DNA of 64,000 nucleotides from Halictus rubicundus (lineage: Eukaryota > Arthropoda > Insecta > Hymenoptera > Halictidae): assembly GCF_050948215.1 (NCBI RefSeq), contig NW_027488969.1, forward strand, positions 1-64,000, read 5' to 3'. Positions within the stretch are counted from its first letter, which is position 1. Every line of letters starts with the position of its first letter. Shown here one piece after another: positions 40,201-52,800 of the stretch. Position numbers and translations under genes: made by a program. Below the pieces are notes generated by a model. That model was given only the letters and a program-made list of their open reading frames with translations, was not told the DNA's origin and ran no database searches.

Positions 40201-40905
40201 TATCCTATCATATCCTCTATCCTATCCTATCCTCTATCGTATCCTATCCTCTATACTATAATATCCTCTATCCTATCCTATCCTCTATCCTATCCTATCG
40301 TCAATCCCATCCTATCCTCAATACAATCCTATCCTCTATAATATCGTATCCTCTATAATATCGTATATTGTATCCTATCCTATCCTCTATCCTATCCTAT
40401 CATCTATCCTATCCTATCCTCCATCCTATCCTATCCTCTATCGACTCCTATCCTCTGTCCTATCCAATCCCCTATGTTATCCTCTATCCTATCCTATCCT
40501 CTATCCTATCCTATCCTCTATCCTATCCTATCCTCTATCATATCCTATCCTCTATCCTATCCTATCCTCTATCCTATCCTATCCTCTATCCTATCATATC
40601 CTATCCTCTACCCTATCCTATCCTCTATATTATCATATCGTCTATCCTATCCTATCCTCTATCTTACCCTATCCTCTATCCTATCCTATCCTCTATCCTA
40701 TCCTCTATCCTATCATATCCTCTATCCTATCCTATCCTCTATCCTATTCTATCCTCTATCCTATTTAATATTGTATCCTGTATCCTATCCTATCATCAAT
40801 CCTATCCTATCCTCTATCGTCTCCTATCCTCTATCCTATCCTATCCTCTATCCTATCCTATCCTCTATCCTATCCTATCCTCTATAATATCGTATCCTCT
40901 ATAAT
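37287..40905 (+). repeat. Direct duplication in satellite A, offset 1,994 then 2,011 bp
   Basis: ACCCTCTAT markers lie at 37,287 and 39,281 (offset 1,994). Further right, the TGTATCCTATCC block at 38,357 and 40,368 and the CCTATGTTATCC word at 38,463 and 40,474 are 2,011 bp apart. The copies again differ by one 17-bp monomer. Shared rare words include CCCCGATCC, CTAGCCTATCC, CTATGCTATCC and CGACTCC. The copies separate after about 38,700 and 40,700. Confidence 0.88.
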
Positions 40906-41099
40906 ATCATATATTGTATCCTATCCTATCCTCTATCCCATCCTATAATCTATCCTATCCTATCCTCTAAAATATCGTATCCTCTATAATATCGTATCCT
41001 CTATCCTATCCTATCCTCATTCCTATCCTATCCTCAATCCTATCGTATCCTCTATCCTATAGTATCCTCTATCCTATCCTATCATCTATCCTATCCTAA

Positions 41100-43040
41100 A
41101 TCCTATCCTATCCTCAATCCTATCCTATCCTATCCTCTATCCTATCCTATCCTCTAGCCTCTATCCTATCCTATCCTCTATCCTATCCTATCCTCAATCC
41201 TATCCTATCCTCTATCCTATCCTATAATCTTATCGTATCCTATCCTCTATCCTATCCTCCATCCTATACTGTACTCTATCCTATCCTTTCCTCTATAATA
41301 TCGTATCTTCTATCGTATCCAATCCTCTATCCTATCCTATCCTCTATCCTATCCTATCCTTTATCCTATCCTATCCTCAATCCTATCCCATCCTCTATCC
41401 TATCCTATCCTCAATCCTATCCAATCCCCTATCCTACCCTCTATCCGAACCTATTCTCTATTCCATCCTATCCTCGATCCTATCCTATCCTCTATCCTAT
41501 CCTATCCTCCATCCTATCCTATCCTCCATCCTATCCAATCCCCGATCCTATCCTCTATCCTATCCTATCCTCAATCCTATCCTATCCTCAAGCCTATCCT
41601 AGCCTATCCTCTATCCTATCCTATCCTCTATCCGATCCTATCCTCTATCCCATCCTATCCTCTATCCTATCCTATCCTCTATCCTATCCTATCCTCTATC
41701 CTATCGTATCCTCTATCCTATAGTATCCTCTATCCTATCCTATCATCTATCCTATCCTAAATCCTATCCTATCCTCAATCCTATCCTATCCTATCCTCTA
41801 TCCTATCCTATCCTCTAGCCTCTATCCTATCCTATCCTCTATCCTATCCTATCCTCAATCCTATCCTATCCTATCCTCTATCCTATCCTATCCTCTAGCC
41901 TCTATCCTATCCTATCCTCTATCCTATCCTATCCTCAATCCTATCCTATCCTCTATCCTATCCTATAATCTTATCGTATCCTATCCTCTATCCTATCCTC
42001 CATCCTATACTGTACTCTATCCTATCCTTTCCTCTATAATATCGTATCTTCTATCGTATCCAATCCTCTATCCTATCCTATCCTCTATCCTATCCTATCC
42101 TTTATCCTATCCTATCCTCAATCCTATCCCATCCTCTATCCTATCCTATCCTCAATCCTATCCAATCCCCTATCCTACCCTCTATCCGAACCTATTCTCT
42201 ATTCCATCCTATCCCCGATCCTATCCTATCCTCTATCCTATCCTATCCTCCATCCTATCCTATCCTCCATCCTATCCAATCCCCGATCCTATCCTCTATC
42301 CTATCCTATCCTCAATCCTATCCTATCCTCAAGCCTATCCTAGCCTATCCTCTATCCTATCCTATCCTCTATCCGATCCTATCCTCTATCCCATCCTATC
42401 CTCTATCCTATCCTATCCTCTATCCTATCCTATCCTCTATCCTATCCTATCCTCTATCCTATCATATCCTCTATCCTATCATATCCTCTATCCTATCCTA
42501 TCCTCTATCCTATCCTATCGTCTATCCCATTCTATCCTCTTTCCTAACCCATCCTCTATCCCATCCAATCCTCAATCCTATCCTATCCACTATCCTATCC
42601 TATCCTCTATCCTATAGTATCCTCTATCCTATCCTATCCTCTATCCTATCCTATCCTCCATCCTATCCTATCCTCCATCCTATCCAATCCCCTATCCTAT
42701 CCTCAACCCTATCCTATCCTCATTCCTATCCTATCCTCAATCCTATCGTATCCTCTATCCTATAGTATCCTCTATCCTATCCTATCATCTATCCTATCCT
42801 AAATCCTATCCTATCCTCAATCCTATCCTATCCTATCCTCTATCCTATCCTATCCTCTAGCCTCTATCCTATCCTATCCTCTATCCTATCCTATCCTCAA
42901 TCCTATCCTATCCTCTATCCTATCCTATAATCTTATCGTATCCTATCCTCTATCCTATCCTCCATCCTATACTGTACTCTATCCTATCCTTTCCTCTATA
43001 ATATCGTATCTTCGATCGTAACCTATCCTCTTTCCTATCC
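41100..43040 (+). repeat. Repeated 741-bp unit with a third partial copy
   Basis: The CTAGCCTCTATCC word at 41,154 and 41,895, TATAATCTTATCG at 41,223 and 41,964, and ACCCTCTATCCGAAC at 41,436 and 42,177 are each 741 bp apart. A third partial copy has CTAGCC at 42,857 and TATAATCTTA at 42,926, both 1,703 bp from the first. An additional CTAGCC at 41,815 shows a nested duplication of about 80 bp. Confidence 0.88.
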
Positions 43041-46000
43041 TATCCTCTATCCTATCCTATCCTCTATCGTATCCTATCCTCTATCCTATCCAATCCTCTA
43101 TCCTATCCTCTATCCTATCCTATCCTCTATCTTATCCTATCCTCTATCCTATCCAATCTTCTATCCTATCCTCTATCCTATCCTATCCTCTATCCTATCC
43201 TATTCTCTATCCTACCCTATCCTCTATCCTATCCTATAGTTTATCCTATCGTATCCTCTATCCTATCCAATAACATATCTTATCCTCTATCCTATCCTAT
43301 CCTATTCTCTATCATATCCTATCCTCTATCGTATCCTATATTCTATCCTATCCAATCCTCTATCCTATCTTCTATCCTATCCAATCCTCTATCCTCTCCT
43401 CGATCCTATCCTATCCTCTACCCTATAATACCATGTATCCTATCCTATTCTCTATCCTATCCTATCCTATCCTCTATCTTATGCTCTACCCTATCCTATC
43501 AACTATCCTATCCTATCCTCAATCCTATCCTATCCTCTATCCTATCTTATCCTCTATCCTATAGTATCCTACATCCTATCCTATCCTCTATCGTCTCCTA
43601 TCCTCTATCCTATCCAATCCCCTATGTTATCCTCTATCCTATCCTAGCCTCTATAATATCCTATCCTCTTTCCTATAATATCATCTATCCTATCCTATCC
43701 TCTTTCCTATCCTATCCTCTATCCTATCCTCTCCTCTATCCTATCCTATCCTCTATCCTATCCTATCCTCTATCCTATCCTATCCTATATCCTATCCTAT
43801 CCTCAATCCTATCCTATCCTCTATCCTATCCTATAATCTTATCGTATCCTATCCTCTATCCTATCCTCCATCCTATCCTGTACTCTATCCTATCCTTTCC
43901 TCTATAATATCGTATCTTCCATCGTAACCTATCCTCTATCCTATCCTATCCTCTATCCTATCCTATCCTCCATCCTATCCTATCCTCCATGCTATCCAAT
44001 CCCCTACCCTATCCTCAATCCTATCCTATCCTCTATCCTATCCTATCCTCTATCCTATCCTATCCTCTATCCTATCCTATCCTCTATCCTATCCTATCCT
44101 CCATCCTATCCTATCCACCATGCTATCCAATCCCCTACCCTATCCTCTATCCTATCCTATCGTCTATCCTATCGTATCCTCTATAATATCGTATCCTCTA
44201 TAATATCGTATCCTCTATCCTATCCTATCCTCTATATTATCATATCCTCTATCCTATCCTATCCTCTATCCTATCCTATCCTCTATCCTACCTATCCTCC
44301 ATCCTATCCTATCCTCTATCGTCTCCTATCCTCTGTCCTATCCAATCCCCTATGTTATCCTCTATCATATCCTAGCCTCTGTAATATCCTATCCTCTTTC
44401 CTATAATATCATCTATCCTATCCTATCCTCTTTCCTATCCTATCCTCTATCCTATCCTATCCTCTATCGTATTCTATCCTCTATCCTATCCAATCCTCTA
44501 TCCTATCCTCTATCCTATCCTATCCTCTATCTTATCCTATCCTCTATCCTATCCAATCTTCTATCCTATCCTCTATCCTATCCTATCCTCTATCCTATCC
44601 TATTCTCTATCCTACCCTATCCTCTATCCTATCCTATAGTCTATCCTATCCTATCCTCTATCCTATCCAATAACATATCTTATCCTCTATCCTATCCTAT
44701 CCTATTCTCTATCATATCCTATCCTCTATCGTATCCTATATTCTATCCTATCCAATCCTCTATCCTATCTTCTATCCTATCCAATCCTCTATCCTCTCCT
44801 CTATCCTATCCTATCCTCTACCCTATAATACCATGTATCCTATCCTATTCTCTATCCTATCCTATCCTATCCTCTATCTTATGCTCTACCCTATCCTATC
44901 AACTATCCTATCCTATCCTCAATCCTATCCTATCCTCTATCCTATCCTATCCTCAATCCTATCCTATCCTCTATCCTATCCTATTCTCTATCCTATCCTT
45001 TCCTCTATAATATCGTATCTTCTCTCGTATCCTATCCTCTATCCTATCCAATCCTCTATCCTATCCTATCCTCAATCCTATCCTATCCTCTATCCTATCC
45101 TATTCTCTATCCTATCCTTTCCTCTATAATATCGTATCTTCTCTCGTATCCTATCCTCTATCCTATCTTATTCTCTATCCTATCCTATCCTCTATCATAT
45201 CCTATCCTCTATCCTATCCTATCCTCTATCCTATCCTATCTTCTATCCTATCCTATCCTCAATCCTATTCTATCCTCTATCCTGTCCTATTCTCTATCCT
45301 ATCCTTTCCTCTATAATATCGTATATTCTATCGTATCCTATCCTCTATCCTATCCTATTCTCTGTCCTATCCTATTCTCTATCATATCCTATCCTCTGTC
45401 CTATCCTATTCTCTATCCTATCCTTTCCACTATAATATCGTATCTTCTATTGTATCCTATCCTCTATCCTATCCTATCCTCTATCCTATCCTATCCTCTA
45501 TCCTATCCTATCCTCTATCCTATCCTATCCTCTATCCTATCCCATCCTCTATCCTATCCTATCCTCTATCATATCCTATCCTCTATCCTATCCTATCCTC
45601 TATCCTATCCTATCCTCTATCCTATCCTATCCTCTATCCTATCCTATCCTCTGTCCTATCCTATCCTATCCTCTATCCTATCCTATCCTCTATCCTATCC
45701 TATCCTCAATCCTATCCTATCCTCTATCCTATCCTATAATCTTATCGTATCCTATCCTCTATCCTATCCTCCATCCTATCCTGTACTCTATCCTATCCTT
45801 TCCTCTATAATATCGTATCTTCCATCGTAACCTATCCTCTATCCTATCCTATCCTCTATCCTATCCTATCCTCCATCCTATCCTATCCTCCATGCTATCC
45901 AATCCCCTACCCTATCCTCTATCCTATCCTATCGTCTATCCTATCCTATCCTCTATAATATCGTATCCTCTATAATATCGTATATTGTATCCTATCCTAT

Positions 46001-46850
46001 CCTCTATCCTATCCTATCCTCTATCCCATCCTATCATCTATCCTATCCTATCCTCTATAATATCGTATCCTCTATAATATCGTATCCTCTATCCTATCCT
46101 ATCCTCTATATTATCATATCCTCTATCCTATCCTATCCTCTATCCTATCCTATCCTCTATCCTACCTATCCTCCATCCTATCCTATCCTCTATCGTCTCC
46201 TATCCTCTGTCCTATCCAATCCCCTATGTTATCCTCTATCATATCCTAGCCTCTGTAATATCCTATCCTCTTTCCTATAATATCATCTATCCTATCCTAC
46301 CCTCTTTCCTATCCTATCCTCTATCCTATCCTATCCTCTATCGTATCCTATCCTCTATCCTATCCAATCCTCTATCCTATCCTCTATCCTATCCTATCCT
46401 CTATCTTATCCTATCCTCTATCCTATCCAATCTTCTATCCTATCCTCTATCCTATCCTATCCTCTATCCTATCCTATTCTCTATCCTACCCTATCCTCTA
46501 TCCTATCCTATAGTCTATCCTATCCTATCCTCTATCCTATCCAATAACATATCTTATCCTCTATCCTATCCTATCCTATTCTCTATCATATCCTATCCTC
46601 TATCGTATCCTATATTCTATCCTATCCAATCCTCTATCCTATCTTCTATCCTATCCAATCCTCTATCCTCTCCTCTATCCTATCCTATCCTCTACCCTAT
46701 AATACCATGTATCCTATCCTATTCTCTATCCTATCCTATCCTATCCTCTATCTTATGCTCTACCCTATCCTATCAACTATCCTATCCTATCCTCAATCCT
46801 ATCCTATCCTCTATCCTATCCTATTCTCTATTCTATCCTTTCCTCTATGC
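43000..46850 (+). repeat. Mixed zone between two satellite A families
   Basis: Markers of the left family (TATAATCTTATCG near 43.83 and 45.74 kb, CATGCTATCCAATCCCC near 43.99 and 45.89 kb, CCTATGTTATCC near 43.62, 44.35 and 46.23 kb) alternate with new markers (CCAATAACATATC, CTATAGT, ATACCATGTATCC). CCATGTATCC lies at 43,431, 44,831 and 46,705, giving offsets of 1,400 and 1,874 bp between long matching segments. No gene is seen. Confidence 0.85.
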
Positions 46851-49800
46851 TATCCTATCCTCTATCCTATTCTATCCTCTATCCTATCTATATTCTATCC
46901 AATCCTATTCTCTATCCTATCCTATCCTCTATCGTATCATATCCTCTATCCTATCGAATCCTCTATCCTATCCTATCCTCAATCCTATCCTATCCTCTAT
47001 CCTATCCTATTCTCTATCCTATCCTTTCCTCTATAATATCGTATCTTCTCTCGTATCCTATCCTCTATCCTATCCTATTCTCTATCCTATCCTATCCTCT
47101 ATCATATCCTATCCTCTATCCTATCCTATCCTCTATCCTATCCTATCCTCTATCCTATCCTATCCTCAATCCTATTCTATCCTCTATCCTGTCCTATTCT
47201 CTATCCTATCCTTTCCTCTATAATATCGTATATTCTATCGTATTCTATCCTCTATCCTATCCTATTCTCTATCATATCCTAGCCTCTATCCTATCCTCAA
47301 TCCTATCCTATCCTCTATCCTATCCTATCCTCTACCCCACAATACCATGTATCCTATCCTCTATCGTATGCTCTATCCTATCCTATCAACTATCCTATCC
47401 TATCCTCAATCCTATCCTATCCTCTATCATATCCCACCCTCTATCCTATCCTATCCTATCTTATCCTCTATAGTATTCTCTATCCTATCCTATCAACTAT
47501 CCTATCCTATCCTCAATCCTATCCTATCCTCTATCATATCCTATCCTCTATCCTATCCAACCCCCTATCCTATCCTCTATCGTATGCTATATCGTATCCT
47601 ATCCTCTATCGTATGCCATCCTCAATCCTATCCTTTCCTCTATCCTATAATCTATCCTATCCTATCCTCTTACTTATCCTATCGTATCCTCTACCCTATC
47701 CAATCCTCTATCCTACCCTCTATCCTATCCTATCCTCTATCCTATCCTATTCTCTACCGTATCCTATCCTCTATCGTATCCTATCCTCTATCGTATGCTC
47801 TATCCTACCCTATCCTCTATCCTATCCAATCCCCAATCCTATCCTCTATCCTATCCTATCCTCTATCGTATCCTATCCTCTATCCTATCCAATCCTCTAT
47901 CCCATTCTATCCTCTATCCTATCCTATCCTCAATCCGATCCTATCCTCTATCCTATCCTATTCTCTATCCTATCCTGTCCTCTATCCTATCCTATCCGCT
48001 ATCCTATCCTATCCTCTATCCTATCCTACCCTCAATGCTATCCTATCCTCTATCCTATCGTATCCTCTATCCAATCCTATGCTCTATCCTATCCTCTATA
48101 TTATCCTTTCCTGTATAATATCGTATCTTCTATCGTATCCTATCCTCTATCCTATCTTATCCTCTATCCTATCCTATCCAATCTCATATCCTATCCAATC
48201 TCATATCCTATAATATCCTCTATCATATCCTATCCTCTATCGTATCCTATCATCTATCCTATCCAATCCTCTATCCTATCCTCAATCTTATCCTATCCTC
48301 CATCCTATCCTATCCTCTATGCTATAATATCCTCTATGCTATCCTATCCTCTATCCTATTCTATCCTCTATCCTATCCTATCCTCAATCCAATCCTATCC
48401 TCTATCCTATCCTATCCTCTATCGTATCCTATCCTCTATCCTATCCTATCCTCTATCCTATCTTATCCTCTCTCCTATCCTGTCCTCTATTCTATCCTAT
48501 CCTCTATCTTATCCTATCCACTATCCTATCTTATCCTCTATCCTATCCTCTCCTCTATCCTATCCTATCCTCTATCCTATCCTATCCTCTATCCTATCTT
48601 ATTCTCTATCGTATCCTGCCCTCTATTCTATCCTATCCTCTATCTTATCCAATCCACTATCCTATCCTATCCTCAATCGTATCCTATCCTATATCCTATC
48701 CTATCCTCTATGCTATCCTATCCTCTATCCTATTCTATCCCGTATCCTATCCTATCCCCAATCCTATTATATCCTCTATACTATCCTATCCTCTATCCTA
48801 TCCTATTCTCTATCCTATCCTTTCCTCTATAATATCGTATCATCTATCGTATCCTATCCTCTATCCTATCCTATCCTCTATCGCATTCTATCCTCTATCC
48901 TATCCAATCCCCTATCCTATCCTCTGTCCTATCCTGCCCTCTATTCTATCCTATCCTCTATCTTATCCTATCCACTATCCTATCCTATCCTATCCTCTAT
49001 CATATCCTATCCTCTATCCTATCCAACCCCCTATCCTATCCTCTATCCTATCCTATCCTCTATCCTATCCTATCCTCTATCGTATCCTATCCTCTATCCT
49101 ATCCAATCCTCCATCCTATCCTCTATCCTATCCTCTATCCAATCCTATCCTCTATCCTATCCTATCCTCTATCGTATCCTATCCTCTATCCTATCCAATC
49201 CTCTATCCTATCCTTTACCCTATCCTATCCTCTATCCTATCCAATCCTCTATCCTATCCTCTATCCTATCCTATCCTCTATCCTATCCTATACTCTATTC
49301 TCTCCTATCCTCTATCCTATCCCATCCTCAATCCTATCCTTTCCTCTATCCTATAATCTATCTTATCCTATCCTCTTACTTATCCTATCCTCTATCCTAT
49401 CCTATCCTCTATCCTATCCTATCCTCTATCCTATCCTATCCTCTATCCTATCCTATCCTCTATCCTATCCTATCCTCTATCCTATCCAATCCCCTATCCT
49501 ATCCTCTATCCTATCCTATTCTCTATCCTATCCTGTCCTCTATCCTATCCTATATTCTATCGTATCCTATCATCTATCCTATCCAATCCTCTATCCTATC
49601 CTCAATCTTATCCTATCCTCCATCCTATCCTATCCTCTATGCTATCCTATCCTCTATGCTATCCTATCCTCTATCCTATTCTATCCTCTATCCTATCCTA
49701 TCCTCAATCCAATCCTATCCTCTATCCTATCCTATCCTCTATCGTATCCTATCCTCTATCCTATCCTATCCTCTATCCTATCCTATCCTCAATCCAATCC

Positions 49801-52800
49801 TATCCTCTATCCTATCCTATCCTCTATCGTATCCTATCCTCTATCCTATCCTATCCTCTATCCTGTCCTATCCTCTATAGTATTCTATCCTCTATCCTAT
49901 TCAATCCCCTATCCTATCCTCTGTCCTATCCTATCCACTATCATATCCTTTCCTCTATAATATCGTATCTTCTATCCTATCCTATACTCTATCCTATCCT
50001 ATCCTCTATCATATCCTATCCTCTACCGTATCCTATCCTCTATCCTATCCTATCCTCTATCCTATCCTATCCTCTATCCTATCTTATCCTCTATCCTATC
50101 CTGTCCTCTATCCTATCCTATCCTCTATCCTATCCAATCTCATATCCTATCCAATCTCATATCCTATCCTCTATCATGTCCTATCCTCTATCGTATCCTA
50201 TCCTCAATCGTATGCTCTATCCTATATTATTCTCTATCCTATCCAATCCCCTATCCAATCCTCTATCCTATCCGATCGTCTACCCTATTATACCATGTAT
50301 CCTATCCTATTCTCTATCCTATCCTATCCTCAATCCTATCCTATCCTCTATCCTATCCTATCCTCTATCGTATCCTATCCTCTATCCTATCCAATCCTCT
50401 ATGCTATCCTATCCTCTATCCTATTCTATCTTCTATCCTATCTATCCTCAACGCAATCCTATCATCTAGCATATCCTATCCTCTATCGTATCCTATCCTC
50501 TATCCTATCCTATCCTCTATCCTATCTTATCCTCTATCCTATCCTATCCTCTATCCTATCCTATCCTCTATCCTATCCTGCCCTCTATTCTATCCTATCC
50601 TCTATCTTATCCTATCCACTATCCTATCCTATCCTATCCTCTGTCATATCCTATCCTCTATCCTATCCAACCCCCTATCCTATCCTCTATCCTATCCTAT
50701 CCTCTATCCTATCCTATCCTCTATCGTATCCTATCCTCTATCCTATCCAATACTCCATCCTATCCTCTATCCTATCCTCTATCCTATCCTATCCTCTATC
50801 CTATCCTGTCCTCTATCCTATCCTATCCGCTATCCTATCCTATCCTCTATCCAATCCTATCCTCTATCCTATCCTATCCTCTATCGTATCCTATCCTCTA
50901 TCCTATCCAATCCTCTATCCTATCCAATCCCCTATCCTATCCTCTATCCTATCCTATTCTCTATCCTATCCTTTCCTCTATAATATCGTATCTTCTATCG
51001 CATCCTATCCTCTATCAAATCCTATCCTCTATCCTATCCTTTCCTCTATCCTATAATCTATCCTATCCTATCCTCTTACTTATCCTATCCTCTATCCGAT
51101 CCTATCCTCTATCCTATCCAATCCTCTATACTATTCTATCCTCTATCCTATCCTATCCTCAATCCGATCCTATCATCTATCCTATCCTATCCTTTATCTT
51201 ATCCTATCCTCTACCCTATCCTCTATCCTATCCTATCCTCTATCCTATCCTATACTCTATCCTATCCTATCCTCTATCCTATCCCATCCTCAATCCTATC
51301 CTTTCCTCTATCCTATAATCTATCCGATCCTATCCTCTTACTTATCCTATCCTCTATCCGATCCTATCCTCTATCCTATCCGATCCTCTATCCTATACTA
51401 TCCTCTATCCTATCCTATCCTCAATCCAATCCTATCCTCTATCGTATCCTATCCTCTATCGTATCCAATCTCCTATCCTATCCTCTATCCTCTCCTATCC
51501 TCAATCCAATCCTATCCTCTATCCTATCCTATCCTCTATCGTATCCTATCCTCTGTCCTATCCAATCCTCTATCCTATTCTATTCTCTATCCTATCCTAT
51601 CCTCAATCCAATCCTATCCTCTATCCTATCCTATACTCTATCCTATCCTATCCTCTATCGTATCCTATCCTTTATCCTATCCTGTCCTCTATCCTATCCT
51701 ATCCTCTATCCTATCCTATCCTCTATCCTATCCCATCCTCAATCCTATCCTTTCCTCTATCCTATAATCTATCCTATCCTATCCTCTTACTTATCCTATC
51801 CTCTATCCTATCCTATCCTCTACCCTATCCAATCCTCTATCCTACCCTCTATCCTATCCTATCAACTATCCTATCCTATCCTCAATCCTATCCTATCCTC
51901 TATCATATCCTATCCTCTATCCTATCCAACCCCCTATCCTATCCTCTATCCTATCCTATCCTCTATCGTGTGCTATTTCGTATCCTATCCTCTATCGTAT
52001 GCTATATCGTATCCTATCCTCTATCGTATCCAATCTCCTATCCTATCCTCTATCCTCTCATATCCTCAATCAAATCCTATCCTCTATCCTATCCTATCCT
52101 CTATCGTATCCTATCCTCTATCCTATCCTGTCCTCTATCCTATCCTATCCTCTATCCTATCCTATCCTCTATCCTATCCCATCCTCAATCCTATCCTTTC
52201 CTCTATCCTATAATCTATCCTATCCTATCCTCTTACTTATCCTATTCTCTATCCTATCCTCTCCTCTATCCTATCCTATCCTCTTATCGTATCCTATCCT
52301 CTATCCTATCCTCAATCCTATCCTATCCTCTAACCTATCCTATCCTCTATCCTATCCTATCCTCTATCCTATCTTATCCTCTATCCTATCCTGCCCTCTA
52401 TTCTATCCTATCCTCTATCTTATCCTATCCACTATCCTATCTTATCCTCTATCCTATCCTATCCTCTATCGTATGCTCTATCCTATCCTATCCTCTATCC
52501 TATCCAATCCCCTATCCAATCCTCTATCCTATCCTATCCTCTACCCTATAATACCATGTATCCTATCCTATTCTCTATCCTATCCTATCCTATCCTATCC
52601 TCTATCGTATGCTCTATCCTATCCTATCCTCTATGTTATCCTTTCCTCTATAATATCGTAACTTCTATCGTATCCTATCCTCTATCCTATCCTGTCCTCT
52701 ATTCTATCCTATCCTCTATCCTATCCTATCCTCTATCCTATCCCATCCTCAATCCTATCCTTTCCTCTATCCTATAATCTATCCTATCCTATCCTCTATC

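Larger units (their letters stand above)
15832..40815 (+). repeat. Satellite A marker TTTAATATTGTATCCTG
   Basis: A 17-base variant string followed by a CATCAATCC word and CTATCGTCTCC occurs 19 times. The TTG within it lies at 15,841, 19,138, 20,024, 21,516, 21,710, 21,921, 23,447, 23,641, 24,039, 29,503, 29,867, 31,122, 31,486, 33,478, 33,859, 35,392, 35,756, 38,777 and 40,771. It often supplies an apparent TTG start to open frames because a TAA just upstream closes a frame. This is an effect of the variant and not a translation signal. It is confined to the first higher-order family. Confidence 0.9.
14631..42190 (+). repeat. Satellite A marker ACCCTCTATCCGA followed by CTCGATCC
   Basis: A recurrent block of variant monomers (CCAATCCCC, then ACCCTCTATCCGA, then CTATTCCATCC, then CTCGATCC) starts at 14,631, 16,519, 17,820, 21,343, 23,274, 28,593, 29,330, 30,949, 32,568, 33,305, 34,482, 35,219, 37,287, 39,281, 41,436 and 42,177. 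Early copies read CCGATCC and later ones CCGAACC; the last three read ACCTATTCTC. These shared changes give a relative order of duplication events. I see no copy beyond 42.2 kb. Confidence 0.88.
14201..43000 (+). repeat. Satellite A main array, first higher-order family
   Basis: About 28.8 kb of TATCCTATCCTATCCTC monomers (17 bp) and variants. The + strand is pyrimidine-rich with G only in recurrent variant words. Units with one, two or four pentamers also occur. The consensus has no stop codon in any + frame and reads as a 17-residue cycle of S, Y, P, L and I; the complement has TAG, so open frames appear on the + strand only. Ordered variants (described in separate entries) define higher-order repeats that have been duplicated repeatedly. 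No gene, RNA or transposon is recognised anywhere in this stretch. Confidence 0.95.
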
